A stretch of 64,000 bases of DNA from Aurantimonas sp. Leaf443 (GCF_001425575.1 NZ_LMRD01000006.1:126513-190512), one strand, 5' to 3'; positions 7,611-16,511 are shown, counted from the stretch's first letter. The notes: generated from the letters alone by a model not told the origin. A program made the numbers and translations.

Positions 7611-8597
7611 TTGACCCTGACCGACGACAGTGCCGCCGGAGCTGAGAGACCGCCGGTCGGCGCGCGCGCCGCGGTCGGCGGCGGCCTTGCCGTCGCGGCC
7701 CTCCTCGTCGGGGCGGCCGCGATGGGCCTTTCGCCCGTCTTCGTGCGCAATGCCGAGGTCGGCCCCTTCGCCAGTGCCTTCTGGCGCGTGTTCGGAGCAT
7801 TGCCGCTTCTGGCGCTCTGGGCGGTCTGGGAAGGCCGGCACGGCGCGGCGTCTCCATCCGAGCCGCCGGCTGGCCCGAAGGCGCGGCTGCGCGCACCCGT
7901 TCTCCTTGCCGGACTGTTCTTCTCCGGCGACCTCCTCTTCTGGCACCTCGCCATCCGCGACACGTCGATCGCCAATGCCACGTTCCTCGCCTGTCTCGCG
8001 CCCTTCTGGGTGGCGCTGCTGTCACGGGTGACCATCGCCGAGAGCGTCGCGCCGACGACGCTTCTCGGCCTTCTCGTCTGCCTGCCGGGGGCCGCTCTCC
8101 TCGTCTTCCATTCGGGAAGCCTCGGGCAGGGCGCCATGGGCGACTTCTACGGCCTTCTCACCTCGTTCTTCTTCGGGCTCTTTTTCCTCGCCGTGCGCGA
8201 GGCGCGCCGCACGATGGGGGCGGGCGCCATCACCTTCCGCTCCACCGCCATCACCTCGGCCGTCCTGCTCGTGGCGGCGCTTCTGGCCGGCGAGAGGCTG
8301 CTGCCGCCCGGTGCCTCGGGCGCGGCAAATCTCGCGGCGCTCGCCACCGTCAGCCATGCCGGCGGGCAGGGGCTTCTGGCCTTCGCGCTCGGCGCGCTCT
8401 CGGCCTCCTTCTCCTCGCTGGTCATCTTCGCCGAGGCCGTGGCGGCCGCCCTCTTCGCCTATCTCTTCGCCGGCGAGAGCCTGTCGCTGGCGCAGGGCGC
8501 CGGCGGTCTCCTGATCCTGGCCGGCATCTTCGTGGCGCGGCCGCGGGCGCCCGTCGTCCCGCCGGCCGTCGCCGCGAGCGAGGTTCGCGGCCGATGA
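7611..8597 (+). CDS. DMT-superfamily (EamA) transporter
   Basis: A 328-residue integral membrane protein with about ten hydrophobic segments in two repeated EamA halves, typical of drug/metabolite exporters of the RhaT/YdcZ type. The first helix holds AAAMGLSPVFVRNAEVGPFA and the second half has the family pattern SSLVIFAEAVAAALFAYLFAGESL. The substrate cannot be told from sequence. The start is TTG 7611, supported by GAGGA eight bases upstream; no ATG lies at a sensible position. It is monocistronic by appearance. Confidence 0.88.
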   Translation: MTLTDDSAAGAERPPVGARAAVGGGLAVAALLVGAAAMGLSPVFVRNAEVGPFASAFWRVFGALPLLALWAVWEGRHGAASPSEPPAGPKARLRAPVLLAGLFFSGDLLFWHLAIRDTSIANATFLACLAPFWVALLSRVTIAESVAPTTLLGLLVCLPGAALLVFHSGSLGQGAMGDFYGLLTSFFFGLFFLAVREARRTMGAGAITFRSTAITSAVLLVAALLAGERLLPPGASGAANLAALATVSHAGGQGLLAFALGALSASFSSLVIFAEAVAAALFAYLFAGESLSLAQGAGGLLILAGIFVARPRAPVVPPAVAASEVRGR

Positions 8598-8700
8598 TCG
8601 CCCCCGCCGCGTTGACACGTCCCCTGCCTGTGCGAAGACTGCCGCAGCGCATCAACGCCTCATCCAGACGTCGCCGAATCGCTTCTCAAGGACTGCCGAC

Positions 8701-9162
8701 ATGACATCGCGTTCACGCCGCCGCCTCGGCGTCGGAGCCCTCTCCCTCCTTGCCGGTTGCGGGCTCGCCACCTTCGTCGGGACGGGAACGGCCAAGGCCG
8801 ATTTCCGCGTCTGCAACGGCACGAAGGCGCTGGTGGGCGTTGCCATCGGCTACCGGGCCGAGGCGGGCTGGACCTCGGAAGGCTGGTGGCGCATTCCCGC
8901 CACGACCTGCAAGTCGATCATCGAGGGGCCGCTCGCCTCGCGCTACTACTATCTCTACGCCGAGGACGCCGACGGCGCCGGGCGCTGGGCCGGCCCCGTC
9001 GATCTCTGCATCGCGGAGAACGAGTTCAAGATCGCCGGGGTGAAGGATTGCTTCAAACGGGGCTATCAGAAGATGGGCTTCCGAGAGTATGACACCGGCG
9101 AGCAAGGCAGCTGGATGGTTCAGCTGACCGAGGCTCCGCGCGAGGGTGCGGATACGCAATGA
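8701..9162 (+). CDS. DUF1036 exported protein
   Basis: A 153-residue DUF1036 protein, function unknown. The N-terminus is a signal sequence with a hydrophobic stretch ending near TAKA|DF (residue 33). It also contains a lipobox-like LLAGC (C20), so either signal peptidase could act. The mature part has the family's ADFRVCNGT, GYRAEAGWTSEGWW and ETTC-like Cys (TTCKSIIEG) segments and several cysteines, suggesting disulfides in the periplasm. Its stop overlaps the pyk start (ATGA at 9159-9162), so translation is probably coupled; DUF1036 next to pyk is a common rhizobial arrangement. Confidence 0.9.
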   Translation: MTSRSRRRLGVGALSLLAGCGLATFVGTGTAKADFRVCNGTKALVGVAIGYRAEAGWTSEGWWRIPATTCKSIIEGPLASRYYYLYAEDADGAGRWAGPVDLCIAENEFKIAGVKDCFKRGYQKMGFREYDTGEQGSWMVQLTEAPREGADTQ

Positions 9163-10595
9163 GACGAAATCGTCGCGTCAAGATCCTGGCTACGCTGGGG
9201 CCGGCCTCTTCCTCGGAAGAGATGATCCAGAAGCTGCATCGGGCCGGTGCCGATGTGTTCCGCATCAACATGAGCCATGCCGACCACGACCTGATGCGCG
9301 AGCTCGTCAAGCGCATCCGCAACGTGGAGGAGGCCGTCGGCCGCCCGATCGGCATCCTCGCCGACCTTCAGGGACCGAAGCTGCGCGTCGGCAAGTTCCA
9401 GGACGGCAAGATCGAGCTTTCCGCCGGGGACGAGTTCACGCTGGACGACGATCCCGCGCTCGGCTCGCAGACCCGCGTGAACCTGCCCCATCCCGAGATC
9501 CTCGAGGCGGTGAAGCCCGGCCACCGGCTGCTCATCGACGACGGCCGCCTGGAACTGCGCTGCCTGGAGTCGGACGGCAAGCGGCTGCGCTGCGTCGTCG
9601 TCGCCGGCACCAAGATCTCCGACCGCAAGGGCGTGAGCCTGCCCGACACGACGATCGCCACGGGCGCCCTCACCGAGAAGGACCGCCGCGATCTCGACGC
9701 GGTGCTCGCCGAGAATGTCGACTGGGTGGCGCTCTCCTTCATCCAGCGCCCGGACGATCTGGCCGAGGCGCGCAAGATCGCGCGCGGCCGCGCCTTCCTG
9801 CTCGCCAAGATCGAGAAGCCGCAGGCCGTCGAGCGTCTCGACGAGATCATCGAACTCTCCGACGCCATCATGGTGGCGCGCGGCGATCTCGGCGTCGAGC
9901 TGCCGCTGGAAATGGTGCCCGGCATCCAGAAGCAGATCACCCGCGCCTGCCGCAAGGCCGGCAAGCCGGTGGTCGTCGCCACGCAGATGCTGGAATCAAT
10001 GATCACCGCGCCCGTGCCGACGCGCGCCGAGGTCTCGGACGTCTCCATCGCCGTCTACGAGGGCGCCGACGCGATCATGCTCTCGGCCGAGTCGGCCGCC
10101 GGCGACTATCCGGTCGAGGCGGTGTCGATGATGGACCGCATCGCCCAGCGGGTCGAGAAGGACCCGCTCTATCCCGGCATCATCTTCGCCCAGCGCCCCG
10201 ATCCCGAGCCGACCGGCGCGGACGCGGTCTCGCTGGCGGCGCGCCAGATGGCCGAGACGCTCGGCGTCTCCGTCATCGTCACCTATACGGCGACGGGCAC
10301 GACGGGCCTTCGCACCGCGCGCGAGCGTCCGCAGATTCCGATCCTGGCGCTGACGCCGGTCGTGCGCACGGCCCGCCGGCTGTCGCTGGTCTGGGGCCTG
10401 CATTGCGTGGTGACGGAAGACGCGCAGAATCTCGACGACATGGTCGACCGCGCCTGCCGCATCTCCGTTCAGGAGAATTACGCGCGGGCCGGCGAGCGCC
10501 TGATCGTGACCGCCGGCGTGCCGCTGCGCACGCCCGGCGCCACCAACATGCTGCGCATCGCCTATATCGGTTCGGACGGCCTCTCCGCCGTCTGA
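9159..10595 (+). CDS. pyk: Pyruvate kinase
   Basis: A 478-residue pyruvate kinase, converting phosphoenolpyruvate and ADP to pyruvate and ATP. The order of motifs is standard: RVKILATLGPASSS and FRINMSHA at the N-terminus, DLQGPKLRVG, the Lys-containing FLLAKIEKPQAV, the active-site Mg/K loop MVARGDLGVELPLEMVP, then VVVATQMLESMI. A normal-length C-terminal effector domain (about 345-478) is present. The ATG overlaps the DUF1036 stop by four bases. A strong terminator follows at 10618. Confidence 0.97.
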   Translation: MRRNRRVKILATLGPASSSEEMIQKLHRAGADVFRINMSHADHDLMRELVKRIRNVEEAVGRPIGILADLQGPKLRVGKFQDGKIELSAGDEFTLDDDPALGSQTRVNLPHPEILEAVKPGHRLLIDDGRLELRCLESDGKRLRCVVVAGTKISDRKGVSLPDTTIATGALTEKDRRDLDAVLAENVDWVALSFIQRPDDLAEARKIARGRAFLLAKIEKPQAVERLDEIIELSDAIMVARGDLGVELPLEMVPGIQKQITRACRKAGKPVVVATQMLESMITAPVPTRAEVSDVSIAVYEGADAIMLSAESAAGDYPVEAVSMMDRIAQRVEKDPLYPGIIFAQRPDPEPTGADAVSLAARQMAETLGVSVIVTYTATGTTGLRTARERPQIPILALTPVVRTARRLSLVWGLHCVVTEDAQNLDDMVDRACRISVQENYARAGERLIVTAGVPLRTPGATNMLRIAYIGSDGLSAV

Positions 10596-10617
10596 GATCC
10601 CTTGCGACAAGCCTCCG

Positions 10618-10655
10618 GCCGGCCGCCCGGGAAAACCCGGCGGCCGGCTTTCCTT
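10618..10655 (+). terminator. Terminator of the DUF1036-pyk operon
   Basis: GC-rich stem (left arm 10618-10631 with one bulged C, right arm 10636-10648) with an AAAA loop and a short T-rich tail. Confidence 0.75.
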
Positions 10656-10689
10656 TGCCCTCCGCCGGTTCGCTGCGACCCTTTGCGGC

Positions 10690-11445
10690 CTACAGCGTCG
10701 GCCCCAGCAGCTCGTCGGAGAGGCGGGCGACGGCGTCCTGCGCCGATTTCAGCGTGGGATAGACTGAGAGCGCCCGCGCGTAGGCCTCGAGCGCGCGTTC
10801 CTTGCGGCCCATGCGCTCCAGGATGAGGCCCAGCCCGACCAGCGCTCCGAAATGGCGCGGCTCGCGCGACAGGGTCTGCTCGATGTCGGCGAGCGACTTG
10901 CCCCACTGGTCCGTCGCGAAATTCAGCGTCGCTCGCCGGTTCCAGGCTTCCGCGTAGTCCGGCGCGAGGACGAGGGCCGAATCGATCATGTCGTAGGCGG
11001 CCGCGGTCTGCTTGTGGCCCATGGCCCGCGCCGCCCATTGCATCAGGAGATCGACGGTGGCGCTGCCGCTCTTGCGCCATTCGGCCTCGATGCGCCCGGC
11101 GATCGCCTTGGCCTTCTCGGCATCGGGCTCGCGCGAAAGCTCGGTGAAGAGCCGGTCGAGCCGCGCGCGGGGCGTCTCGTCCGCGCGGGCCGGGGGCTCG
11201 TCCGGCGAGGGCATCGGATCGGCCGCGGGCGGGCTTCCGAAGGCCTCCGGCAGGCTTTCGGGGCCGTCGCCCGTGTCCGGCGGGGGCACGACCATCGGCG
11301 GCGTGCGCTCCTGCAGGCCGGGCGGCGCTGCCGGCGGTTCGCCGGGCAGGGTCTGGGAGGGGGCCCGGTCCTGCGCGCGCGCAGCGGGCGCGGCGGCGAG
11401 GAGGCAGATCAGGGCGAGGGATGTCGAAACGAGAACGGCGCGCAT
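10690..11445 (-). CDS. Exported TPR-repeat protein
   Basis: A 251-residue protein with a signal peptide (about 1-24, ARA|QD), a Pro-rich linker (about 25-95) and a C-terminal tetratricopeptide array. The repeats are visible in AAAYDMIDSALVLAPDYAEA, SLADIEQTLSREPRHFGALV and ERALEAYARALSVYPTL. Such proteins scaffold periplasmic complexes; no partner is evident. It reads convergently toward pyk and sits downstream of the L36 gene on the same strand. Confidence 0.85.
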   Translation of the reverse strand: MRAVLVSTSLALICLLAAAPAARAQDRAPSQTLPGEPPAAPPGLQERTPPMVVPPPDTGDGPESLPEAFGSPPAADPMPSPDEPPARADETPRARLDRLFTELSREPDAEKAKAIAGRIEAEWRKSGSATVDLLMQWAARAMGHKQTAAAYDMIDSALVLAPDYAEAWNRRATLNFATDQWGKSLADIEQTLSREPRHFGALVGLGLILERMGRKERALEAYARALSVYPTLKSAQDAVARLSDELLGPTL

Positions 11446-11548
11446 GGGGGGAGACTATCCCCCGAATGCGCGCCGTCAAACTCACTTTGCATGTGAGGCG
11501 CGCCTTGGCGCCTCTTCAGCCAGCCGTCCGTCCGGACGGCTGCCCGCG

Positions 11549-11674
11549 TCAGCCCTGGCGAGCCTTGTAGCGCGGGGCTTCCTTGTTGATGATGTAGATG
11601 CGGCCCTTGCGGCGGACCAGGCGGTTCGCACGGTGGCGCGCCTTGAGGGACTTGAGCGAATTCTTGATCTTCAT
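11549..11674 (-). CDS. rpmJ: Ribosomal protein bL36 (41 aa, YkgO-like, no zinc cysteines)
   Basis: A 41-residue basic protein beginning [14 protein letters not shown] with [21 protein letters not shown] at the end. This is the C-minus bL36 form, without the C-x2-C...H zinc ligands, standard in alphaproteobacteria. It is a component of the large ribosomal subunit. A GC hairpin (11521-11542) follows the stop, without a T-tract on this strand. Confidence 0.95.
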   Translation of the reverse strand: MKIKNSLKSLKARHRANRLVRRKGRIYIINKEAPRYKARQG

Positions 11675-11976
11675 GACAACACCGGATCGCCGATCGCGAC
11701 GACCGGGTTCACTCCGTTCCGCCGCAGGATTGAAGGCGCGTCAGCAACGCACCGAAAGATGGGCGGGACATACCGGGGCGTCACCGCACTGTCAAGAATT
11801 GGACGCGTTCCGAAGCCCGCCGCGCCCTTGCGCGCCGAAGGCGCTGCATGGGGCGGTCGACTCGCACCACGCGGACGCGGGCCGACGACCGTGGCGTCGC
11901 CTCTTGGCGAGCGAGAAAGACGCGTCGGGACGATCCCGAGCCTTCGGATCGGCAGCGGCGGAAAGGGGGCGAAGCG
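11675..11976. other. Intergenic region between bL36 and tRNA-Leu
   Basis: About 300 bp with no supported gene. It should hold promoters for the minus-strand bL36 gene, but I cannot name boxes with confidence. Confidence 0.4.
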
Positions 11977-12061
11977 TGGTGCGGGTGGTCGGGCTCGAAC
12001 CGACACTCCTTGCGGAACCGGATTTTGAGTCCGGCGCGTCTACCAGTTCCACCACACCCGC
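11977..12061 (-). tRNA. tRNA-Leu (anticodon CAA)
   Basis: The reverse strand reads GCGGGTGTGGTGGAACTGG at the 5' end, with the GGTAGACGC D-arm. The anticodon stem-loop is CCGGA-CTCAAAA-TCCGG (anticodon CAA), and a long variable arm is present as expected for Leu. The T-loop is GGTTCGAGCC and the acceptor ACCCGC-A-CCA has CCA encoded. It decodes UUG. Confidence 0.95.
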
Positions 12062-12231
12062 ACGGCGAGGCGGAGCGCCGAAGCGCCCGTCGCGGTGAAC
12101 TATATCGGCGGGGCGGGCAGCGTCAATGCGCGAGAGCCGGGGCGCCATTGCCGAGAGGCGGGCGGCGGGGGTAAGCAGCGAAACGCGCTCCGGATCGCCG
12201 GGGCGCCGCCGCATCTCGTCCGAAGGCTGCC

Positions 12232-12768
12232 ATGGCTCTCCTCCAAGCGTTTCGCCGGCCGACGGGCCTGCGCCAGACCCTCGCCTCCGCCATTCTCCTG
12301 GCGGGCATGGCGGGAACGGTCGGCACCGCGCTCCTCTTCCAGCATGTCGGCGGCTTCATTCCCTGCGCTCTGTGCCTCGGCCAGCGCGTTCCCTATTATG
12401 TGGCGGTGCCCGTCGCGCTCCTGGCGCTCGTGTCCGCGGCCGGGCGCGGCAAGGCGGCGATCACGCGCCTTCTCCTTCTCAGCGTCGGGCTCCTCATGGT
12501 CTGGTCGCTCTATCTCGCCGTCTTCCATGCCGGCGTCGAATGGGGCGCCTGGCCCGGCCCGACCGACTGCGCGAGCGTTCCGGGCGGCGATCTTCTCGGC
12601 GGCGACCTTCTGTCGGCCATCGACGCGGTTCGCCCGCCCTCCTGCGACAAGGCGGCGGGGCGTTTCCTCGGCCTCTCCTTCGCCGGCTGGAACGCCATCG
12701 CCTCGGCGCTCTTCGCGGGGCTGGCGCTGTTCTCCGCCTTCGCCCGCGCCGACCGCTTCACGCGCTGA
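12232..12768 (+). CDS. dsbB: Disulfide bond formation protein B
   Basis: A 178-residue four-TM inner-membrane protein that reoxidises DsbA and passes electrons to quinone. The first periplasmic loop carries the redox pair C45-x2-C48 in IPCALCLGQRVPYY. The second loop carries C113 and C138. The quinone-side Arg follows in the family position (QR at 51-52). Length and topology are normal. No dsbA is nearby. It is convergent with the DUF3095 gene. Confidence 0.93.
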   Translation: MALLQAFRRPTGLRQTLASAILLAGMAGTVGTALLFQHVGGFIPCALCLGQRVPYYVAVPVALLALVSAAGRGKAAITRLLLLSVGLLMVWSLYLAVFHAGVEWGAWPGPTDCASVPGGDLLGGDLLSAIDAVRPPSCDKAAGRFLGLSFAGWNAIASALFAGLALFSAFARADRFTR

Positions 12769-12781
12769 CGCGGCGTCGGGA

Positions 12782-14008
12782 TCAGCCCGCCGCCTTCGCC
12801 TTGACCGCGGCGGCCGCCGCCGAGTAGCCGCCCGTCGCCCCGTCGACGAAATGCACGTGGTCGCTGCGCGAGGCGGAGGGCACGAAGCAGGTCATCAGCG
12901 CCGCGTCCTGGCGGTGCGTGCCCTGCAGCGCGATCCCCTCCCGTTCGGCCTCCGCGAGACGGCGCTCGATGGCGTCGGCGGTGGCGGGCGTGCAGTCGAG
13001 CGTCATGCGCAGGCCGTCGTCGAACTTGCGGAAGTCGGTATTGGCGACGAGCTGGCGCCGGTAGCGCGCGGGATCGAAGGCGCCGACGCGAAGGCCGCTG
13101 ACGAAGAGGATGTGGGCGAAGAGCGTGTGCAGCGCGACGCGCAGCCGGGCGAGCGAGAGCGGGCCGCCGGAGCGCGAGCGCCGGGCGCGCGCCTCCAGCG
13201 TCAGCGCCTGCCAGGAGGGCGGCCAGGTGAGCCGCGGCCCTTCCGCCGGCACGGGACTGCCGGCCTCGGCGCCGTCTCCGGCGAGGCGCAGCACCTCGCC
13301 GATCAGGGCATCGAAGCGCGCCGCCGGCGCGCCGGGCGCCGGCAGGGCGATGACGGAGAGGATCACCCCGCGCTGCGCGGCGATCTCGGCGAAGCGGCAA
13401 TTGAGGCCCGAGAGATCCGGCGGAAGCACGGTGGCCGGCCTGTCCACGGCATAGTCGCCCGCCTTCATCCGCGCCTCGGCGAAGGCGAGACCCCCGCCCG
13501 AGAACATGGCGTAGGCGACGTCCGGCGAGGGCGCGTGGCGGGCGACGCGCACGTCGAATCCGTGGCGCCGGATGGCCGAAACGGGAAGGACCGCGACGCG
13601 CATGACCATGCCGAGATCGCGCGACACCCAGGCCGCGACGGAGGCGAGCACCCCGCGCGCCTCGCCCTCGTAGCGGCCGGGCAGGGCGAAGCTCGCGCCG
13701 TCCCCGGCAAAGACGAAGGGGAAGTCCTCGCCCTTCAGCGCGTTGGACAGCGCCGCGATGACGGCCGCGGCGGCGGTGTTGACGCTCTTGTAGCGACCGG
13801 CTTCGACGGCGCCGGTCGAATCGACGATGTCGGAGACGCCGACGATCCAGTCTGGCGGGAGCGGCGCGTAGGCCGTTTCGTGGCGCAGTTCGGAGAAGTC
13901 GGTATGGGCGGGGAGGCTTTCGTAGAAGGCGAGCGAGGCCTCGTCGTCCCGTTCCCTGTCCAAGCCCGTGCCTCCCGTCTCCGCGCGCCCCGCGAGAGGA
14001 ACGCGCAT
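12782..14008 (-). CDS. DUF3095 family protein (class III cyclase-like motifs)
   Basis: A ~408-residue DUF3095 protein, function unknown. The N-terminal half has WIVGVSDIVDSTGAVEAGRY and FVFAGDGASFALPG. These resemble the metal-binding and GDG signatures of class III nucleotide cyclases, so a divergent cyclase fold is likely. The C-terminal half has NTDFRKFDDGLRMTLDCT and is helical. I place the start at ATG 14008. ATG 14074 has a better-spaced GAGGG, but the extra 22 codons use codons rare in this genome. No TM segments are present. It lies immediately downstream of the HNH nuclease on the same strand. Confidence 0.8.
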   Translation of the reverse strand: MRVPLAGRAETGGTGLDRERDDEASLAFYESLPAHTDFSELRHETAYAPLPPDWIVGVSDIVDSTGAVEAGRYKSVNTAAAAVIAALSNALKGEDFPFVFAGDGASFALPGRYEGEARGVLASVAAWVSRDLGMVMRVAVLPVSAIRRHGFDVRVARHAPSPDVAYAMFSGGGLAFAEARMKAGDYAVDRPATVLPPDLSGLNCRFAEIAAQRGVILSVIALPAPGAPAARFDALIGEVLRLAGDGAEAGSPVPAEGPRLTWPPSWQALTLEARARRSRSGGPLSLARLRVALHTLFAHILFVSGLRVGAFDPARYRRQLVANTDFRKFDDGLRMTLDCTPATADAIERRLAEAEREGIALQGTHRQDAALMTCFVPSASRSDHVHFVDGATGGYSAAAAAVKAKAAG

Positions 14009-14127
14009 CGTCCCTCGCAGAGATAGGGCGCAAACCCTCCATCCGGACAGGGCGGAGAGTGACGTTCGCGTCATCGCGGGACCCTCGGGCGCGATGCGGG
14101 GACGCGCGTTCGGCTTTCCGGCGGCGC

Positions 14128-14688
14128 CTATTCGGGATCGAGCTCGGAATCCCAGTAGAGATAGTCGAGCCAGCTGTCGTGCAGGTAGTTCGGCGGGAAC
14201 AGGCGGCCGTTGTTGTGCAGGTCGTGCACGGTCGGCTGGTAGGGCTTCTGCTGCGGGATCATGCCGGCGGCCTTGGGCATGAGGCCGCCCTTCCTGAGAT
14301 TGCAGGGCGAGCAGGCGGCCACGACGTTCTCCCAGGTCGTCAGGCCGCCGCGCGAGCGGGGGATGACGTGGTCGAAGGTCAGGTCGTGCGGCGAGCCGCA
14401 ATACTGGCATTGGAAGCGGTCGCGCAGGAAGACGTTGAAGCGGGTGAAGGCGGGGTGCCGGGCCGGCTTCACGTAGGATTTCAGGCAGACCACGGAGGGC
14501 AGGCGCATGGAGAAGGTCGGCGAATGCACCGCCCGGTCGTATTCGGCGAGGATCGTCACCCGGTCCAGGAACACCGCCTTGATCGCGTCCTGCCAGGACC
14601 AGAGGGAAAGCGGGTAGTAGCTGAGGGGACGATAGTCTGCGTTCAGGACGAGCGCCGGGGCAAGCTCTTGTGGAACCGCGATCGTCAA
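14128..14688 (-). CDS. HNH endonuclease
   Basis: A 186-residue protein with a classical HNH domain. It has a zinc knuckle C94-x2-C97 (FQCQYCGSP), the catalytic DH (D106-H107 in LTFDHVIPRSRGG), N121 (TTWENVVAACSPCN) and the second zinc pair C126/C129. The N-terminal ~80 residues and the C-terminal PPNYLHDSWLDYLYWD are conserved among alphaproteobacterial relatives, whose cellular role is not established. There is no sign of a toxin system or restriction partner nearby. The start is TTG 14688 with GGAGAG six bases upstream. Confidence 0.9.
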   Translation of the reverse strand: MTIAVPQELAPALVLNADYRPLSYYPLSLWSWQDAIKAVFLDRVTILAEYDRAVHSPTFSMRLPSVVCLKSYVKPARHPAFTRFNVFLRDRFQCQYCGSPHDLTFDHVIPRSRGGLTTWENVVAACSPCNLRKGGLMPKAAGMIPQQKPYQPTVHDLHNNGRLFPPNYLHDSWLDYLYWDSELDPE

Positions 14689-14865
14689 GGACGTCTCTCC
14701 CTACTCACAGCGATGCTCTACTCGTGCATTGGCACTATCGTGCTCCAACGTGTCGCCTTTGTGAAGTCTGTCCATTTGGCGCGCCGCGGCCGAATGGCGC
14801 GGCGGCAAGTGGAGGGGCGGACAGAACTGGCGCGGATCTGCGCACCGGGTGCATGAAACCCGTCG

Positions 14866-15519
14866 TCAAGCCGCAATCCCGGGGGCGGGAGCTGCATCGC
14901 GCCCGCCGGTCGCTGCGTAATAGCGCCAGAACAGCCTTGCCGCGACCGAGCGGTGCGGGGAGAAACCCTCGGCAAGGGCCGCGAGCGCCTTCTCCGTCGG
15001 CCGCGATTCGAGCCCGAAGGCGCGCTGCACCGCGATCTGCAGCGCGAGGTCGCCGGCCGGAAAGAGGTCGGGATGGCCGCAGGCGAAGAGGAGGTGGCAC
15101 TCGGCCGTCCAGCGCCCGATGCCCTTCACCGCAGCGAGTTCGGCGATGGCGGCGGGCGCGGGGAGCGTCTCCAGCCGCGCGAAATCGAGACGGCCCTCGC
15201 GAACGGCCTGCGCCAGCGCCCGCAGCGTGCGCATCTTGGGGCGGGAGAGGCCGGCGGCGCGCAGGCGCTCCTCTCCGGCATCGAGGATCGCCGCGGCGTC
15301 GTGAAGCGGGACGGAAGCCGAGAGTCGCCCGAAGATCGCCTCCGCGCTGGCCTTGGAGACCTGCTGCGCCATGACGATCGCGATCAGCCCCGGCAGGCCG
15401 CCGGCGCTCGCGCGCAGCGGCACCTCGCCCGCGACGGCGGCGACCGCCGCAAGGCGCGGGTCGAGGCGGACCAGGGCCGCAAGACCGGCCTCGATGTCGC
15501 GCTGCGTGGCGATGCGCAT
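14866..15519 (-). CDS. DNA-3-methyladenine glycosylase II family (AlkA-like)
   Basis: A 217-residue helix-hairpin-helix glycosylase of base excision repair. The HhH motif is VKGIGRWTAECHLLF (131-145) and the catalytic aspartate is D157 in FPAGDLALQ. It lacks the N-terminal TATA-like domain of E. coli AlkA, like the shorter Mag1/bacterial forms. It is expected to remove alkylated purines. It is divergent from gluQ at 15609. Confidence 0.9.
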   Translation of the reverse strand: MRIATQRDIEAGLAALVRLDPRLAAVAAVAGEVPLRASAGGLPGLIAIVMAQQVSKASAEAIFGRLSASVPLHDAAAILDAGEERLRAAGLSRPKMRTLRALAQAVREGRLDFARLETLPAPAAIAELAAVKGIGRWTAECHLLFACGHPDLFPAGDLALQIAVQRAFGLESRPTEKALAALAEGFSPHRSVAARLFWRYYAATGGRDAAPAPGIAA

Positions 15520-15608
15520 GGGCGTTCGGGTCTCCTTCGCGCCGTTCGGCGATGGACGGCGTCGCCCGCCGAGACTAGATGCCTCGCCACGACCACGGAA
15601 GGGACATC

Positions 15609-16511
15609 ATGCCGCCGGTCTTCCGCTTCGCGCCCTCGCCGAACGGCCCGCTCCATCTCGGCCATGCGCGCAGCGCGCTCCTCAACGCCCGCGCGGCGCG
15701 GCGCTCAAGGGGGCGGCTTCTCCTGCGGCACGAGGATATCGACACGATCCGCTGCACGCCGGCGCTGATCGAGGGCGTGGAGCGCGATCTCGCACGGCTG
15801 GGCCTCGCCTTCGAGCGTCCGGCGCGGCGCCAGTCGGAGCATTTCCCGGCCTATCGCGCGGCGCTCGGCCGGCTGGTGGACGAGGGCCTCGTCTACCCGT
15901 CCTTCCTCTCGCGCGGCGAGATCCGCGCCCATGTGCGCGCGATGGAAGAGGAGCGCGGCACGCTTTGGCGGGCCGACCCGGACGGAACCCCGCTCGCGCC
16001 GACCTTCGAGCGCGCCATGCCGGCGGCGCGGCGCGAGATGCTGATCGCGGCGGGGATCGCCCATGTCTGGCGGCTCGACATGGACAAGGCGATCGAGCGC
16101 GCCGGGCCGCTGTCCATCCGCAGCGCCGCGACTCCCGAGGGACAGGGCGTCGCCCTGGTGCCCGCCCGTCCGCAGGACTGGGGCGACGTGGTGCTGGCGC
16201 GGCGCGAGACGCCGACGAGCTATCACCTCTCGGTCGTCGTCGACGACGCGTCGCAAGGCGTCAGCCACGTCGTGCGCGGAGCGGATCTCGAAGCGGCGAC
16301 GAGCGTCCACCGCCTCCTGCAGGCGCTGCTCGGCCTGCCCGACCCGGTCTACCACCACCACGCGCTTCTGCTCGGGCCGGACGGGCGCAAGCTCTCCAAG
16401 AGCACCGGGGCGGCGGCGCTGTCCCGCCTGTTCGAGTCGGGACTCGACGCGCGGGCCGTGGCGGCGCTCGCCGGCGTCGGGCCGGAGCCTGGCGAGGCGC
16501 CGTTCCCCTGA
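15609..16511 (+). CDS. gluQ: Glutamyl-Q tRNA(Asp) synthetase, zinc cysteines absent
   Basis: A 300-residue truncated GluRS paralogue that attaches glutamate to queuosine in tRNA-Asp. The HIGH-type motif is HLGHA (16-20), preceded by FRFAPSPNGPL; KLSKS lies in GPDGRKLSKSTGAAAL near the C-terminus. There is no anticodon-binding domain, as expected. The zinc-ligand cysteines found in the E. coli enzyme are replaced (VYPSFLSRGEI at 96-105), so this copy looks zinc-free. ATG 15609 is preceded by GGAAGGGA at the right spacing; an upstream ATG at 15579 is less likely. The function links to the riboswitch-controlled queuosine-precursor transporter at 49520. Confidence 0.9.
   Translation: MPPVFRFAPSPNGPLHLGHARSALLNARAARRSRGRLLLRHEDIDTIRCTPALIEGVERDLARLGLAFERPARRQSEHFPAYRAALGRLVDEGLVYPSFLSRGEIRAHVRAMEEERGTLWRADPDGTPLAPTFERAMPAARREMLIAAGIAHVWRLDMDKAIERAGPLSIRSAATPEGQGVALVPARPQDWGDVVLARRETPTSYHLSVVVDDASQGVSHVVRGADLEAATSVHRLLQALLGLPDPVYHHHALLLGPDGRKLSKSTGAAALSRLFESGLDARAVAALAGVGPEPGEAPFP

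Noticed and set aside
11521-11542. Hairpin CAGCCGTCC/GGACGGCTG as a bL36 terminator
   Set aside because: The stem is good but no T-tract follows on the minus strand, so I did not list it as a terminator.
11977-12061. tRNA-Leu as an integration site for a mobile element
   Set aside because: Genes on both sides are core (rpmJ, dsbB) and I see no duplicated tRNA 3' end.
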